Program-made: the position numbers and the translations under genes
Source: Streptomyces misionensis
GTDB lineage: Bacteria; Actinomycetota; Actinomycetes; Streptomycetales; Streptomycetaceae
Direction: 5' to 3'
Length of the DNA: 64,000 nucleotides
NCBI RefSeq assembly: GCF_900104815.1
Contig: NZ_FNTD01000004.1
Location: 7,253,001 to 7,317,000, forward strand
Notes under the pieces: model-generated
The model's input: only the letters and a program-made list of their open reading frames with translations
The model's database searches: none
Told to the model about the DNA's origin: nothing
Part shown: positions 55,708 through 64,000 of the stretch, one piece after another
Layout of the letters: the number at the start of each line of letters is the position of its first letter
How positions within the stretch are numbered: the stretch's first letter is position 1

Positions 55708-56022
55708 GGAAGACCCGTGACCTTGTCGAAGGAGAATTGAGGGAGGCTGTGTAAGGTGCAGTTCTCCCACGACTGCGGCTAGGGTTTTCCTTAGAGATGC
55801 CGCCGGACGTCAATGCCCGTGAACACCAGGGTCATTGGGGATTCCCCTAGAACCGATCCGCCGCGGCGGCGGAGCGCGGCCCGGGGACCGAGACTGGACC
55901 CACAACCCACACCGTGACCAGTTGCCGTCCGGCCGTACCGATCGACTGCGCCGATCTTTCGTGCCCCGGCCCGCCACGGTGCGGTGTCTTTTCCTTCTCT
56001 GTGTGGGCGGGTGGAGTTCAAT
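55708..56022. promoter_or_regulatory. Divergent P450/PKS promoter region (315 nt) with two operator-like palindromes
   Basis: The gap holds the leftward P450 promoter and the rightward PKS promoter. Two 16-mers, CTAGGGTTTTCCTTAG (55779-55794) and TTGGGGATTCCCCTAG (55835-55850), each match 14 of 16 positions of CTVGGGAWWTCCCBAG. That is the consensus I recall for PAS-LuxR activators of polyene clusters. They are 56 nt apart, more than five helical turns. No PAS-LuxR gene lies in the window. The remaining sequence up to 56022 shows no gene; the PKS ribosome site is GGTGGAG. Confidence 0.55.

Positions 56023-64000
<7,978 letters not shown>

Overview
The window is very GC-rich and shows the strong third-position G/C bias, short intergenic gaps and ATGA/TGATG stop-start overlaps of an actinomycete, almost certainly Streptomyces or a close relative. 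Nearly all of it is secondary-metabolite machinery; I see no tRNA, rRNA, insertion sequence or CRISPR array.

Layout. (A) 1-12.4 kb: the end of an NRPS (E-C-A-PCP-TE), a crotonyl-CoA carboxylase/reductase, an MbtH protein, three MEP-pathway enzymes (IspH, DXS, IspG), a SnoaL-like protein and a branched-chain aminotransferase, closed by a 14-bp-stem hairpin terminator. (B) 12.6-31.6 kb: a second NRPS line (two bimodular proteins, the last ending in TE; one adenylation domain reads as threonine-specific), a P450, an MFS exporter, and a convergent LAL-type LuxR regulator. (C) 31.7-38.9 kb: a LanM-type synthetase whose cyclase half has lost its zinc ligands, a 65-aa Cys-poor precursor-like peptide with a Gly-Gly motif, two overlapping small LuxR regulators, a peptidase E-like protein, and an MbtH-PPTase pair. 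(D) 39.2-51.5 kb: two dehydratase-N-domain-only LanB paralogues (size and domain content of peptide aminoacyl-tRNA ligases, PEARLs) flanking a free-standing adenylation domain, a PLP-dependent dehydratase and a discrete carrier protein. These are followed by a separately promoted 50-aa peptide, an M29-like metallopeptidase, an MFS exporter, a JmjC/cupin oxygenase and a HExxH protein. (E) 51.6-64 kb: a 13-repeat WD40 protein, then a P450-ferredoxin pair divergent from a type I modular PKS with a KSQ loading module. The PKS runs off the right edge, and two PAS-LuxR-type operator candidates lie in front of it.

How they may work together. A and B look like two separate NRPS lines, because each has its own TE and a terminator lies between them. 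The MEP trio has no prenyltransferase or terpene cyclase partner in view, so it either boosts a precursor used outside the window or is a resistant duplicate set. D is the most unusual part. It combines ribosomal-peptide enzymes (LanB-like proteins, two candidate peptide hydroxylases, a peptidase and a small scaffold-like peptide) with NRPS loading parts (A + PCP, with PPTase and MbtH next door), suggesting a hybrid in which a carrier-bound or tRNA-bound amino acid is handled on a peptide scaffold. C may be a second RiPP system making a dehydrated, largely ring-free peptide. E resembles the start of a polyene-type polyketide cluster. Functions are inferred from motifs read by eye; no database search was possible.
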